NCBI RefSeq assembly: GCF_001514195.1
Contig: NZ_KQ948734.1
Span: 89,692-153,691 of the forward strand
Direction: 5' to 3'
DNA length: 64,000 nucleotides
From: Streptomyces griseorubiginosus
GTDB taxonomy: Bacteria; Actinomycetota; Actinomycetes; Streptomycetales; Streptomycetaceae
Part shown: positions 46,288 to 58,493 of the stretch, piece by piece
Position numbering within the stretch: position 1 is the stretch's first letter
Layout of the letters: the number at the start of each line of letters is the position of its first letter
Notes under the pieces: generated by a model
Database searches by the model: none
What the model saw: the letters and a program-made list of their open reading frames with translations, nothing else
Told to the model about the DNA's origin: nothing
Translations under genes and position numbers: made by a program

Positions 46288-47126
46288 GCGCGCCCCTCCA
46301 GCTCGCCGCCTCCACCACCTCCACCGGTGAGGCCTTCCAGTTCTGGGTCCTCGGCACCGTCGCCGTGATCGGCGCCCTGTGCACCGTCTTCATGAAGAAG
46401 GCCGTGCACAGCGCGCTCTGTCTCGCCGGCACCATGATCATCCTGGCGGTGTTCTACCTCGCCAACGGCGCCTACTTCCTCGGCGTCGTCCAGATCGTCG
46501 TCTACACCGGCGCGATCATGATGCTGTTCCTGTTCGTCGTCATGCTCGTCGGCGTCACCGCGGCGGACTCCCTCAAGGAGACCATCAAGGGCCAGCGCTG
46601 GCTGGCCCTGCTGTGCGGAGTCGGCTTCGGCGTCCTGCTCCTCGCCGGCCTCGGCAACGCCTCCCTCCACCAGTTCAACGGCCTCGGTCAGGCCAACTCC
46701 GGCGGCAACGTCGAGGGCCTTGCGACCCTCATCTTCACCAAGTACGTCTTCGCCTTCGAGATCACCGGCGCCCTGCTGATCACGGCCGCCGTCGGCGCCA
46801 TGGTGCTCACCCACCGCGAGCGCACCGAACGCGCCCTGACCCAGCGCGAGCTGGCCGAGAAGCGGGTGCGCGAGGGCAAGCACGTCCCGCCGCTGCCCGC
46901 CCCCGGCGTCTACGCCCGGCACAACGCGGTGGACATCGCGGGCCTGCTGCCCGACGGCACCCCGTCCGAGCTCACGGTCAGCAAGACCCTGCGCGACCGC
47001 GGCCAGATCCGTGACGTGTCCACCGAGGCGCTGAACGACCTCAAGGCGCTGGAACAGCGCGCCGAGGAGCGCCTGGAGCGGACCGAGATCGAACCGGCCA
47101 CCTTCAAGAGGGAGGCGTCGAAGTGA
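46284..47126 (+). CDS. nuoJ: NADH-quinone oxidoreductase subunit J
   Basis: 280 residues. Five N-terminal transmembrane helices with [16 protein letters not shown] (pi-bulge helix 3 region), then a ~100-residue charged cytoplasmic tail ([19 protein letters not shown] onward) missing in E. coli NuoJ. ATGA overlaps join it to nuoI and a GTGA overlap to nuoK. Confidence 0.96.
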
Positions 47127-47422
47127 ACCCGGTCAACTACCTCTACCTCGCCGCCCTGCTGTTCACGATCGGCGCCACCGGCGTCCTGATCAGGCGCAAC
47201 GCGATCGTCGTGTTCATGTGCATCGAGCTCATGCTCAACGCCTGCAACCTCGCGTTCGTCGCCTTCTCCCGGATGCACGGCAATCTCGACGGCCAGATCA
47301 TCGCCTTCTTCACGATGGTCGTCGCCGCCGCGGAGGTCGTGGTCGGGCTCGCGATCATCGTGTCGCTGTTCCGTTCCCGCCACTCGGCCTCGGTCGACGA
47401 CGCCAGCCTGATGAAGCTGTAA
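47123..47422 (+). CDS. nuoK: NADH-quinone oxidoreductase subunit K
   Basis: 99 residues, three transmembrane helices; [16 protein letters not shown] contains the conserved Glu of the proton path and [17 protein letters not shown] the second one. GTG start overlapping nuoJ. Confidence 0.97.
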
Positions 47423-47436
47423 GGGGTCGCTGAATC

Positions 47437-49401
47437 GTGGAGAACCTCATCGCGCTGCTGATCGCGGCGCCCCTGCTCGGAGCGGCGGTCCTGCTGACCG
47501 GCGGCCGACGGCTGGACGCCGTCGGCCACTGGATCGGCACCCTGCTCGCCGGCGCCTCCTTCGTCTTCGGCGCCATCCTCTTCGCCGACCTGCTCGGCAA
47601 GGACGCGGAGCACCGCACGCTCACCCAGCACCTGTGGAGCTGGATCCCGGTCGAGGGCTTCCAGGCGGACGTCACCTTCCGCCTGGACCAGCTGTCCATG
47701 ACGTTCGTGCTGCTGATCACCGGCGTCGGCTCCCTCATCCACCTGTACTCGATCGGGTACATGGAGCACGACGAGCGCCGCCGCCGCTTCTTCGGCTACC
47801 TGAACCTGTTCCTCGCGGCGATGCTCCTACTCGTCCTCGCCGACAACTACCTGCTGCTGTACGTCGGCTGGGAGGGCGTCGGTCTCGCCTCCTACCTGCT
47901 GATCGGCTTCTGGCAGCACAAGCCCAGCGCGGCCACCGCCGCCAAGAAGGCCTTCCTGGTCAACCGCGTCGGCGACATGGGCCTGTCCATCGCGATCATG
48001 CTGATGTTCACGACGTTCGGCACCTTCGCCTTCGGCCCGGTCCTCGGCAGCCACGAGAAGCCCGGACTCGTCACCGGCGCCTCCGAGGCCACGCTGACCG
48101 GCATCGCCCTGATGCTGCTGCTCGCCGCCTGCGGCAAGTCCGCCCAGGTGCCGCTCCAGTCCTGGCTCGGGGACGCGATGGAGGGCCCGACCCCGGTCTC
48201 GGCCCTCATCCACGCGGCGACCATGGTGACCGCGGGCGTCTACCTCATCGTCCGCTCCGCCAACATCTTCAACCTCGCGCCGGATGCCCAGCTCGTCGTC
48301 ACCGTCGTCGGCGCGGTCACGCTCCTGTTCGGTGCGATCGTCGGTTGCGCGAAGGACGACATCAAGAAGGCGCTGGCCGGCTCGACCATGTCGCAGATCG
48401 GCTACATGGTCCTCGCCGCGGGACTCGGCCCCATCGGCTACGTCTTCGCGATCATGCACCTGGTGACGCACGGCTTCTTCAAGGCCGGGCTGTTCCTCGG
48501 CGCCGGTTCGGTCATGCACGGCATGAACGACGAGGTCGACATGAGGAAGTACGGCGGCCTCAGGAAGTACATGCCGGTCACCTTCGTGACGTTCGGCCTC
48601 GGCTATCTCGCCATCATCGGCTTCCCGGGCCTGTCCGGCTTCTTCTCCAAGGACAAGATCATCGAGGCGGCCTTCGCCAAGGGCGGCACCGAGGGCTGGA
48701 TCCTCGGCGCCTGCGCCCTGCTGGGCGCGGCCATCACCGCCTTCTACATGACGCGCGTGATGCTGATGACGTTCTTCGGCGAGGAGCGCTGGCGCCGGTC
48801 CGAGACCCCGTCCCCGGCCGAGCCGAGCGTCGAACCGGCCGCGGAGACCCACGGCGAACACGCCGAGCCCCACCCGCACGAGTCCCCCAGGTCCATGACG
48901 ATCCCGATGATCGTGCTGGCCTTCGGATCGGTCTTCGCGGGCGGCTTCTTCAGCATCGGCGACCGCTTCCTGCACTGGCTGGAGCCCGTCACCGGGCACA
49001 GCCACGGAGACGCGCCGATCAGCGCGGCCACCGTCACGGCGGCCACGGTCACCGTGATGGTCGTCGGTGTCACCATCGCCTGGCTCCAGTACGGCAGGCG
49101 GCCGGTCCCGGTCGTCGCCCCGCGCGGGTCCCTGCTCACCCGGGCCGCCCGGCGCGACCTGCTCCAGGACGACTTCAACCACGTCGTCCTGGTCCGCGGC
49201 GGCGAACACCTCACGCGATCCCTGGTCTACGTCGACCACACCCTGGTCGACGGAGTCGTCAACGGCACGGCGGCCTCGGTCGGCGGCCTCTCCGGGCGGA
49301 TGCGCAAGCTCCAGAACGGCTTCGCGCGGTCGTACGCGGTCTCGATGTTCGGCGGTGCGGCCATCCTCGTCGCCGCGACCCTGCTGATGAGGGCGGTCTG
49401 A
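47437..49401 (+). CDS. nuoL: NADH-quinone oxidoreductase subunit L
   Basis: 654 residues, antiporter-like proton pump subunit. Motifs: [18 protein letters not shown] (conserved Glu), [16 protein letters not shown] (lysine/histidine channel), [22 protein letters not shown] His-rich cytoplasmic insert lies around 48830-48890 ([16 protein letters not shown]). GTG start 14 bp after nuoK. Confidence 0.97.
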   Translation: MENLIALLIAAPLLGAAVLLTGGRRLDAVGHWIGTLLAGASFVFGAILFADLLGKDAEHRTLTQHLWSWIPVEGFQADVTFRLDQLSMTFVLLITGVGSLIHLYSIGYMEHDERRRRFFGYLNLFLAAMLLLVLADNYLLLYVGWEGVGLASYLLIGFWQHKPSAATAAKKAFLVNRVGDMGLSIAIMLMFTTFGTFAFGPVLGSHEKPGLVTGASEATLTGIALMLLLAACGKSAQVPLQSWLGDAMEGPTPVSALIHAATMVTAGVYLIVRSANIFNLAPDAQLVVTVVGAVTLLFGAIVGCAKDDIKKALAGSTMSQIGYMVLAAGLGPIGYVFAIMHLVTHGFFKAGLFLGAGSVMHGMNDEVDMRKYGGLRKYMPVTFVTFGLGYLAIIGFPGLSGFFSKDKIIEAAFAKGGTEGWILGACALLGAAITAFYMTRVMLMTFFGEERWRRSETPSPAEPSVEPAAETHGEHAEPHPHESPRSMTIPMIVLAFGSVFAGGFFSIGDRFLHWLEPVTGHSHGDAPISAATVTAATVTVMVVGVTIAWLQYGRRPVPVVAPRGSLLTRAARRDLLQDDFNHVVLVRGGEHLTRSLVYVDHTLVDGVVNGTAASVGGLSGRMRKLQNGFARSYAVSMFGGAAILVAATLLMRAV

Positions 49402-49406
49402 TACCG

Positions 49407-50978
49407 ATGTCCTTTCCTCTGCTGACAGCGACGGCGGTGCTCCCGGCGGTCGGGGCCATCGCCACGGCCGCCGTGCCGGCCGCGCGACGCACCGCCGCCA
49501 AGTGGCTGGCGCTGCTCGTCTCGCTCGCCACCCTCGCCCTCGCGATCACCGTCCTGGTCCGCTTCGACCCGGACGGCGCCCGCTACCAACTCACCGAATC
49601 CCACGCCTGGATCGCGGACTTCGGGGTCCGCTACGAACTCGGCGTGGACGGCATCGGGGTCGCGCTGCTCGCGCTGACCGCGCTGCTGATCCCGTTCATC
49701 ATCCTGGCGGGCTGGCACGACGCCGACCCGCTGGAGACCGGAAGCAGGCGGTGGCGGCCGACGCAGGGCTTCTTCGCCCTGATCCTGGCCGTCGAGGCGA
49801 TGGTGATCATCTCCTTCGAGGCCACCGACGTCTTCCTCTTCTACATCTTCTTCGAAGCCATGCTGATCCCGATGTACTTCCTCATCGGCGGCTTCGGGGA
49901 CCGCGCCCACGCGGGCTCGGACGAGAACGCGGCGGCCCAACGCTCGTACGCCGCCGTGAAGTTCCTCCTCTACAACCTGGTCGGCGGGCTGATCATGCTG
50001 GCCGCGGTGATCGGCCTCTACGTGGTCGCCGGGAACTTCAGCCTCCAGGAGATCGCCGAAGCGCGCGCCAACGGCACGCTCGACATGGCGACCAACACCG
50101 AACGCTGGCTGTTCCTCGGGTTCTTCTTCGCCTTCGCGGTGAAGGCGCCCCTGTGGCCCCTGCACACCTGGCTGCCCAACGCGATGGGGGAGGCCACCGC
50201 CCCGGTCGCCGTCCTCATCACCGCGGTCGTCGACAAGGTGGGCACCTTCGCGATGCTCCGCTTCTGCCTCCAGCTCTTCCCGGAGGCCAGCAAGTGGGCC
50301 ACACCCGCGATCCTCGTCCTCGCGCTGATCAGCATCGTCTACGGGGCGCTGCTCGCGGTCGGCCAGCGGGACATCAAGCGCCTGGTGGCGTACGCGTCGA
50401 TCTCCCACTTCGGCTTCATCATCATGGGCATCTTCGCGATGACCAGCCAGGGCCAGTCCGGCGCCACGCTCTACATGGTCAACCACGGGATCTCGACGGC
50501 CGCGCTGATGCTGGTGGCCGGCTTCCTGATCTCGCGGCGCGGCTCGCGGCTCATCGCCGACTACGGCGGTGTCCAGAAGGTCGCCCCGGTGCTCGCCGGC
50601 ACCTTCCTGATCGGCGGCCTCGCCACTCTCTCCCTGCCCGGGCTCGCGCCCTTCGTCAGTGAGTTCCTGGTCCTGGTCGGCACGTTCGCGCGCTACCCGG
50701 TGATCGGCATCATCGCCACCTTCGGCATCGTGCTCGCCGCGCTCTACACCCTCGTCCTCTACCAGCGGACGATGACGGGCCCGGTGAAGCCGGAGGTCTC
50801 CGCGATGCCCGACCTGCGGATGCGTGAGCTCGTGGTGGTCGCCCCCCTGGTCGTCCTGCTGATCTTCCTGGGCGTCTACCCGAAGCCGGTCACGGACATC
50901 GTGAACCCGGCGGTGAAGTCGACCATGTCCGACGTACACAAGAAGGACCCCAAGCCCGAGGTGGAGGCGGCCAAGTGA
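49407..50978 (+). CDS. nuoM: NADH-quinone oxidoreductase subunit M
   Basis: 523 residues, second antiporter-like pump subunit. FFEAMLIPMYFLIGGFG holds the key Glu; WPLHTWLPNAMGEATAPVAVL is the channel motif; GQRDIKRLVAYASISHFGF the NuoM signature. ATG at 49407, five bp after nuoL; the stop overlaps nuoN. Confidence 0.97.
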   Translation: MSFPLLTATAVLPAVGAIATAAVPAARRTAAKWLALLVSLATLALAITVLVRFDPDGARYQLTESHAWIADFGVRYELGVDGIGVALLALTALLIPFIILAGWHDADPLETGSRRWRPTQGFFALILAVEAMVIISFEATDVFLFYIFFEAMLIPMYFLIGGFGDRAHAGSDENAAAQRSYAAVKFLLYNLVGGLIMLAAVIGLYVVAGNFSLQEIAEARANGTLDMATNTERWLFLGFFFAFAVKAPLWPLHTWLPNAMGEATAPVAVLITAVVDKVGTFAMLRFCLQLFPEASKWATPAILVLALISIVYGALLAVGQRDIKRLVAYASISHFGFIIMGIFAMTSQGQSGATLYMVNHGISTAALMLVAGFLISRRGSRLIADYGGVQKVAPVLAGTFLIGGLATLSLPGLAPFVSEFLVLVGTFARYPVIGIIATFGIVLAALYTLVLYQRTMTGPVKPEVSAMPDLRMRELVVVAPLVVLLIFLGVYPKPVTDIVNPAVKSTMSDVHKKDPKPEVEAAK

Positions 50979-52624
50979 GCGCAGTAGCCGTCCACAGCCT
51001 GTGGACAACCGCGGCCGACCCGATCTCGAAGATCGACGCGCCGAAGATCGAATACGGGCAATTGTCGCCCACCCTGATCGTCGTGGGCGCGGCGATCATC
51101 GGAGTGCTGGTCGAGGCCTTCGTCCCGCGCAAGTCCCGTTACTACGCCCAGCTGTTCGTGTCCGTCGTAGCGCTGTGCGCCGCCTTCGCGGCGGTCGTGG
51201 CGCTCGCCGCCGACGGATACGCCACCACCAAGGCCGGCATCGCCGCCATGGGCGCGATCGCCGTCGACGGACCGGCCCTGTTCCTCCAGGGCACGATCCT
51301 GCTGGCGGGCCTCGTCGGCCTGTTCACCTTCGCCGAGCGGCGCCTCGACCCCGAGACGCACGGCAGCAGGGTCGACTCCTTCGCCGCCCAGGCCGCGTCC
51401 GTGCCGGGCAGCGACAGCGAGAAGTCCGCCGTCAAGGCCGGGTTCACCACCACCGAGGTGTTCCCGCTGCTGCTCTTCGCGATCGCCGGCATGCTGATCT
51501 TCCCGGCGGCCAACGACCTGCTGACGCTGTTCGTGGCCCTGGAGGTCTTCTCGCTGCCGCTGTACCTGCTGTGCGCCCTGGCCCGCCGCAAGCGGCTCAT
51601 GTCGCAGGAGGCCGCGGTCAAGTACTTCCTGCTCGGCGCGTTCGCCTCCGCGTTCACCCTCTTCGGCATCGCCCTGCTCTACGGCTACGCGGGCTCGGTG
51701 TCCTACGGCACCATCGCGCGCGTCGTCGACGGCACCGTCGCCACCGTGGACCCGGCGCTCGCCGACACCATGGGCAACGACGCGCTCCTGCTGATCGGCG
51801 CCGCGATGATCGTCATGGGCCTGCTGTTCAAGGTCGGCGCCGTCCCGTTCCACATGTGGACCCCGGACGTCTACCAGGGCGCGCCCACCCCGGTCACCGG
51901 CTTCATGGCGGCGGCGACCAAGGTGGCCGCCTTCGGCGCGCTGCTGAGGATCCTCTACGTCGTGCTGCCGGGCCTGCGCTGGGACTGGCGGCCCGTCATG
52001 TGGGCCGTCGCGATCGTCACCATGCTCGGCGGCGCCATCGTCGCGATCACCCAGACCGACATCAAGCGCCTGCTGGCGTACTCGTCGATCGCGCACGCCG
52101 GATTCATCCTCGCGGGTGTCATCGCGACCACGCCGGACGGGGTGTCGTCCGTCCTCTTCTACCTGGCCGCGTACTCCTTCGTGACGATCGGCGCCTTCGC
52201 GGTCGTCACCCTGGTCCGCGACGCCGGGGGCGAGGCCACCCACCTGTCCAAGTGGGCGGGACTGGGCCGGCGGTCCCCGCTGGTGGCGGCCGTGTTCGCG
52301 GTGTTCCTGCTGGCCTTCGCCGGCATCCCGCTGACCAGCGGCTTCGCCGGGAAGTTCGCCGTGTTCAAGGCGGCGGCCGAGGGCGGGGCGGCCCCGCTGG
52401 TCGTCGTCGGTGTGATCTCGTCCGCGATCGCCGCGTTCTTCTACATCCGCGTGATCGTGCTGATGTTCTTCAGCGAGCCCCGGCCGGAGGGGCCGACGGT
52501 CGCCGTGCCGTCACCGCTGACGATGACGGCGATCGCGGTCGGCGTCGCGGTCACGCTCGTCCTGGGTGTGGCACCGCAGTACTTCCTGGACCTGGCCAAC
52601 CAGGCGGGAGTGTTCGTGCGCTGA
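50975..52624 (+). CDS. nuoN: NADH-quinone oxidoreductase subunit N
   Basis: 549 residues, third antiporter-like subunit and last gene of the operon. FVALEVFSLPLYLLCAL, HMWTPDVYQGAPTPVTGFMA and TQTDIKRLLAYSSIAHAGF are diagnostic. GTG start (GTGA overlap with nuoM). A terminator follows 21 bp after the stop. Confidence 0.97.
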   Translation: MSAVAVHSLWTTAADPISKIDAPKIEYGQLSPTLIVVGAAIIGVLVEAFVPRKSRYYAQLFVSVVALCAAFAAVVALAADGYATTKAGIAAMGAIAVDGPALFLQGTILLAGLVGLFTFAERRLDPETHGSRVDSFAAQAASVPGSDSEKSAVKAGFTTTEVFPLLLFAIAGMLIFPAANDLLTLFVALEVFSLPLYLLCALARRKRLMSQEAAVKYFLLGAFASAFTLFGIALLYGYAGSVSYGTIARVVDGTVATVDPALADTMGNDALLLIGAAMIVMGLLFKVGAVPFHMWTPDVYQGAPTPVTGFMAAATKVAAFGALLRILYVVLPGLRWDWRPVMWAVAIVTMLGGAIVAITQTDIKRLLAYSSIAHAGFILAGVIATTPDGVSSVLFYLAAYSFVTIGAFAVVTLVRDAGGEATHLSKWAGLGRRSPLVAAVFAVFLLAFAGIPLTSGFAGKFAVFKAAAEGGAAPLVVVGVISSAIAAFFYIRVIVLMFFSEPRPEGPTVAVPSPLTMTAIAVGVAVTLVLGVAPQYFLDLANQAGVFVR

Positions 52625-52645
52625 CCGGCGGCGTTCTCGGGCGAG

Positions 52646-52679
52646 GGGCCCGGTTCTCTCCAAGGGAGCCGGGCCCTTT
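52646..52679 (+). terminator. Terminator of the nuo operon
   Basis: GGGCCCGG (52646-52653) and CCGGGCCC (52669-52676), partly extended by TCTC/GGGA pairing, followed by TTT. It lies between nuoN and the convergent secreted-protein gene. Confidence 0.8.
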
Positions 52680-52687
52680 GCGCGCGC

Positions 52688-53245
52688 TCAGGTGACCAGA
52701 TCGGTCCAGTCGATGTCGGCGAGCCAGCTGGGCTCGGGTGCCGTGCTCGGGGCCGACGCCGGAGCACACGTCACATCGGGGTCCGTCGGGTTGAAGAGCC
52801 CGCTGGGGTTCGTCCGGTAGATCCAGGCGTGCAAGGTGTAACTGGAACCCACGCCGGGCACATCGGCCGGTCCCTGGAACTCCTGGCCGAACATCGTCGG
52901 CCTGGTCACCCCGGACCCCGCGGGCACGATCCACTCCACCCCCAGCAGCCGGCGCCCGTGCGGACCGTCGTCGTACAGAAGCGCCGCGGGCCGCTCCGGG
53001 TCGGTCTCCCCGACGTTGTCCGCGTTGACGTAGTGGTAGCCCATGCCGGGCACACAGGGCGAGGGCACGAAGCCGTCGGCGACGGCGAGCGGCGCATAGC
53101 CGTACGCGCCGGTGGCCGTGTACGTGGGGGTCAGGTCCGTCCAGACCGACGGGGCCGGGTCGGCCGCCTGGGCCGGGACGGCGGACAGCGAGAGGGCCGC
53201 GGCGGCCGCGAGGGTGAGGGCTGCCTTCAGGGGCCGAGGGGCCAT
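52688..53245 (-). CDS. Secreted protein of unknown function
   Basis: 185 residues. A clean signal peptide (MAPRPLKAALTLAAAAALSL, AQA-ADP) precedes a ~155-residue mature protein with no domain I recognise. It contains two Cys (SPCVPG and VTCAPA, a possible disulphide) and aromatic-rich stretches (GYHYVNADNVG, YTLHAWIYRTNPSG). AAGGAGA lies 8 nt before the ATG. The leader contains a 20-bp tandem repeat. Confidence 0.82.
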   Translation of the reverse strand: MAPRPLKAALTLAAAAALSLSAVPAQAADPAPSVWTDLTPTYTATGAYGYAPLAVADGFVPSPCVPGMGYHYVNADNVGETDPERPAALLYDDGPHGRRLLGVEWIVPAGSGVTRPTMFGQEFQGPADVPGVGSSYTLHAWIYRTNPSGLFNPTDPDVTCAPASAPSTAPEPSWLADIDWTDLVT

Positions 53246-53260
53246 GAGGTTCTCCTTGAA

Positions 53261-53300
53261 CGCGTGAGCAGTACGGGACGCGCGTGAGCAGTGCGGGACG
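53261..53300. repeat. 20-bp tandem duplication
   Basis: CGCGTGAGCAGTACGGGACG followed directly by the same 20 bp with one change (A to G at the twelfth base... position 53292). It lies 16 bp upstream of the secreted-protein start codon, in its probable leader or promoter. Confidence 0.85.
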
Positions 53301-53534
53301 GGGAGACACGCACACGCGGGACACGCCGTCGGCCGGGAGGGACGGACCGCACCGGCCCGCCCCAGCAGCATCTCCTCGCCTCGAACGAGTGCGCCATGTG
53401 ACAGCGGCCGAACGAATGACCTTGGTCCGCCGGCGAACCGCCACGGGGCCGGCCTGTGGATAACTCCGGCGGTGTCGGTGCGGACCCCTATCGTGGAAGC
53501 AGTGGTCGAGGGACGACGTACGGGGGACGGGACG

Positions 53535-55622
<2,088 letters not shown>

Positions 55623-55689
55623 CCGACTCGACGTGCCGTCGCAGGACTCCGGCGTGAGGCCTGGCAGCGCGCGTCGGCCTCACCTCCCG

Positions 55690-58482
55690 TCACAAGGCGC
55701 GCGCCGCATACGCCCTGACGTCCGCGTCCGGGTCCGTCGTCGCCGTGGCCAGGGCCGCGCGGGCGTCCTCGGTGGCCGAGTGGCGGGTCAGGGCCAGGAC
55801 GGCGGCCTTGCGGACGTCCGCGTTGGGGTCGGCGAGGGCCTTGGCGAGGGCCGGGACCGCCACCTCCGGGTCGGCGGCGGAAAGGGCCGTCGCGGCACCC
55901 GAGCGGACCTGCCAGGCGGCGGCCGACAGGGCGGTCACGGCACGGGCGGCGAGCGCCGGCGGGCAGCCGGTCGTGCCCAGCGCTCCAAAGGCGGCCCCCT
56001 GGACCAGCGCGTCGGCGTCCTCGGTGAGCCGGGTCAGGGCGTCCAGGACGGCGTCCAGCGGGCGTTGGGCCCACACCGTCGCCAGTGCCTTGGCGAACGT
56101 CACCCGGACCTCGCGGGACGGGTCGGCGGTGGCGGCGCGGGCCAGTTCCGTCGCCGCGTCCACCGAGACCAGGGCACGGACGGCCTCGATGCGGACGGGG
56201 ATGTCCGCGTCGGTCAGGGCCCCGGTGAAGAGTTCCGTGTCACCGAGGCGCAGGGCGCGCAGCACATCGAGGGCGGCGGTGCGGACCACGGGGTCCGGTT
56301 CGGTCAGAGCGGCGGCGAGGCCGTCGCGCAGGGCGGGTTCGGGCGGGAGCGTCTCGACGAGTTCGCGCAGGGACGCGGCCGCGGCGGCGCGGACCTCGGA
56401 GGCGGGGTCGCGCAGTGCCTCGGCGAGGGCGGGGCCGGTGCCCGGCGGCAGCGTCTCGGTCAGCACGGCGACGGCCTCGCGCCGGACGGCGGGCGCCGGG
56501 TCGGTCAAGTAGGGCCGCAGTGCGTCGAGTTCGGGCTGTTCCTCGGCGAGGGCCACGAGTTCGAGGAGGCGGGTGGGGGAGTTCACCGCTCCTGCCTCCA
56601 CCTTTACCGCGGCTCCTGCCTCCACCTCCACAGCGGCTTCCACCGCCACCGCCACCCCGGTCTCCACGGCCACCGGCGCCCGATCCCGGCCCCCCGCCGT
56701 GGCCACCTGCTCCGGGTGCACCTCGCCGAGGTGCCGGGAGGGGCCGCCGACCGGGGTGAACTCGTCGATCGGGACCAGGTAGGGGGCCACCGGACGGGCC
56801 GTGAACTCCATCGCGCCGGAGGGGGACTTGTGCAGGTCGAGGTGGTGGAACCAGGAGTCGTCGTCGCGCCGGGGGTGGTCGAGGCGGTCGTGGTAGAGGC
56901 CCCAGCGGGACTCCGTGCGGGCCAGGGAGGCGCGCGCGGCCATCTCCGCGCAGTCGCGGATGAAGGTGACCTCGGCGCAGCGCATCAGTTCGTGCGGGGT
57001 GTGCGCGCCCATCGCGGCGATGTCGTCCCGCATCCGCTCGAAGTGCTCCAGGGCCAGGGACAGCCGGGCGCCGGACTTCGGCGGTGCCACGTAGTCGTTC
57101 ACGAAGCGGCGCAGCTTGTACTCGACCTGGGGCTGGGGCGGGCCGTCCGGATTGCGCAGCGGACGGTAGATCAGTTCGTGCGCCGCGCGGAGCTGGTCGG
57201 TCGGCAACTCGCCCTCGTAGGGCGTGTACTGGGAGGCGTCCGCGCCCGCGAGGTCGCCGAAGACGAACGCGCCGATCATGTAGTTGTGAGGGACGCAGGC
57301 GAGGTCGCCGGCGGCGTAGAGGCGGGGGACGGTCGTCCGGGCGTGGTCGTCCACCCGTACGCCGGAGGCCGAGTGGCCGCCGCACAGGCCGATCTCGGAG
57401 ATGTGCATCTCGATGTCGTGGGTGCGGTAGTCGTGGCCGCGGCCTTCGTGGAAGGTGCCGCGGGTGGGCCGCTCGGTGGAGTGCAGGATCGACTCCAGGG
57501 ACGCGATCGACTCCTCGGGCAGGTGGCTCAGCTTCAGGTACACCGGGCCCCGGTCGGAGGCGACCTCGGCCGCGAACTCGGCCATCATCTGGCCGGACCA
57601 GTAGTCGGAGTCGACGAAGCGTTCGCCGTGCCGGTTGACCTGGTAGCCGCCGAAGGGGTTGGCGACGTAGGCGCAGGCGGGACCGTTGTAGTCCTTGATC
57701 AGCGGGTTGATCTGGAAGCACTCGATGCCGGTGAGCTCGGCGCCCGCGTGGTAGGCCATGGCGTAGCCGTCGCCGGCGTTGGTCGGGTTCTCGTACGTGC
57801 CGTACAGGTAGCCGGAGGCGGGCAGGCCCAGGCGGCCGCAGGCGCCGGTGGCGAGGACGACCGCGCCCGCGCGGACCGTGACGAACGCGCCGGTGCGCGT
57901 GTTGAAGCCGACCGCGCCCACGGCCCGCCCGTCATCCGGAGCCGTCAGCACCCGTACCGGCATCACCCGGTTCTCGATACGGATCCTCTCCCGCATCTCG
58001 CGCCGCCGCAGCTGCCGGTAGAGGACCTTCTTGACGTCCTTGCCCTCGGGCATCGGCAGGACGTAGGAGCCGGAGCGGTGGACCTGGCGGACCGCGTAGT
58101 CGCCGTGTTCGTCCTTCTCGAACTTCACGCCGTACGACTCCAGGCGCTGCACCATGCCGAAGCCGCGGGTGGCGGTCTGGCGGACGGTGGACTGGTCGAC
58201 GATGCCGTCGTTGGCGCGGGTGATCTCGGCGACGTAGTCGTCGGGTTCGGCGCGGCCGGGGATGACCGCGTTGTTGACGCCGTCCATCCCCATGGCGAGG
58301 GCGCCCGAGTGCCGGACGTGCGCCTTCTCCAACAGGAGCACGTCCGCGCCGTGCTCGGCGGCGGTCAGGGCGGCCATGGTGCCGGCGGTGCCGCCGCCGA
58401 TGACGAGGACGTCGCAGCGGATCTCCTCGGCGTCGGTGAGGGCGGGGATCTCCAGGGGCGTGGTCGAGGAGGAGGTGGTCAC
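55690..58482 (-). CDS. AprA/fumarate-reductase-like flavoprotein fused to HEAT repeats
   Basis: 930 residues. Residues 1-595 form an FAD-binding oxidoreductase of the succinate dehydrogenase/fumarate reductase/APS reductase alpha superfamily: CDVLVIGGGTAGTMAALTAA (FAD), RHSGALAMGMDGVNN, NPTNAGDGYAMAYHAG, and RLYAAGDLACVPHNYMIGAF. A Val/Ala/Glu linker (about 597-632) leads to about nine HEAT repeats (for example DPASEVRAAAAASLREL and DPNADVRKAAVLALTRH) to the end. APS reductase alpha lacks such repeats as I know it. No signal peptide, so cytoplasmic. GTG start 12 bp after the ABC ATPase gene; last gene of the operon. Probable partner: the small ferredoxin at 61600. Substrate unknown. Confidence 0.85.
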   Translation of the reverse strand: MTTSSSTTPLEIPALTDAEEIRCDVLVIGGGTAGTMAALTAAEHGADVLLLEKAHVRHSGALAMGMDGVNNAVIPGRAEPDDYVAEITRANDGIVDQSTVRQTATRGFGMVQRLESYGVKFEKDEHGDYAVRQVHRSGSYVLPMPEGKDVKKVLYRQLRRREMRERIRIENRVMPVRVLTAPDDGRAVGAVGFNTRTGAFVTVRAGAVVLATGACGRLGLPASGYLYGTYENPTNAGDGYAMAYHAGAELTGIECFQINPLIKDYNGPACAYVANPFGGYQVNRHGERFVDSDYWSGQMMAEFAAEVASDRGPVYLKLSHLPEESIASLESILHSTERPTRGTFHEGRGHDYRTHDIEMHISEIGLCGGHSASGVRVDDHARTTVPRLYAAGDLACVPHNYMIGAFVFGDLAGADASQYTPYEGELPTDQLRAAHELIYRPLRNPDGPPQPQVEYKLRRFVNDYVAPPKSGARLSLALEHFERMRDDIAAMGAHTPHELMRCAEVTFIRDCAEMAARASLARTESRWGLYHDRLDHPRRDDDSWFHHLDLHKSPSGAMEFTARPVAPYLVPIDEFTPVGGPSRHLGEVHPEQVATAGGRDRAPVAVETGVAVAVEAAVEVEAGAAVKVEAGAVNSPTRLLELVALAEEQPELDALRPYLTDPAPAVRREAVAVLTETLPPGTGPALAEALRDPASEVRAAAAASLRELVETLPPEPALRDGLAAALTEPDPVVRTAALDVLRALRLGDTELFTGALTDADIPVRIEAVRALVSVDAATELARAATADPSREVRVTFAKALATVWAQRPLDAVLDALTRLTEDADALVQGAAFGALGTTGCPPALAARAVTALSAAAWQVRSGAATALSAADPEVAVPALAKALADPNADVRKAAVLALTRHSATEDARAALATATTDPDADVRAYAARAL

Positions 58483-58493
58483 CGGGGGGCCTT

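Noticed and set aside
47634..49390. Alternative-frame long open reading through nuoL into nuoM
   Set aside because: The nuoL frame carries all complex I motifs; the other is an arginine-rich artefact that only becomes nuoM after 49407.
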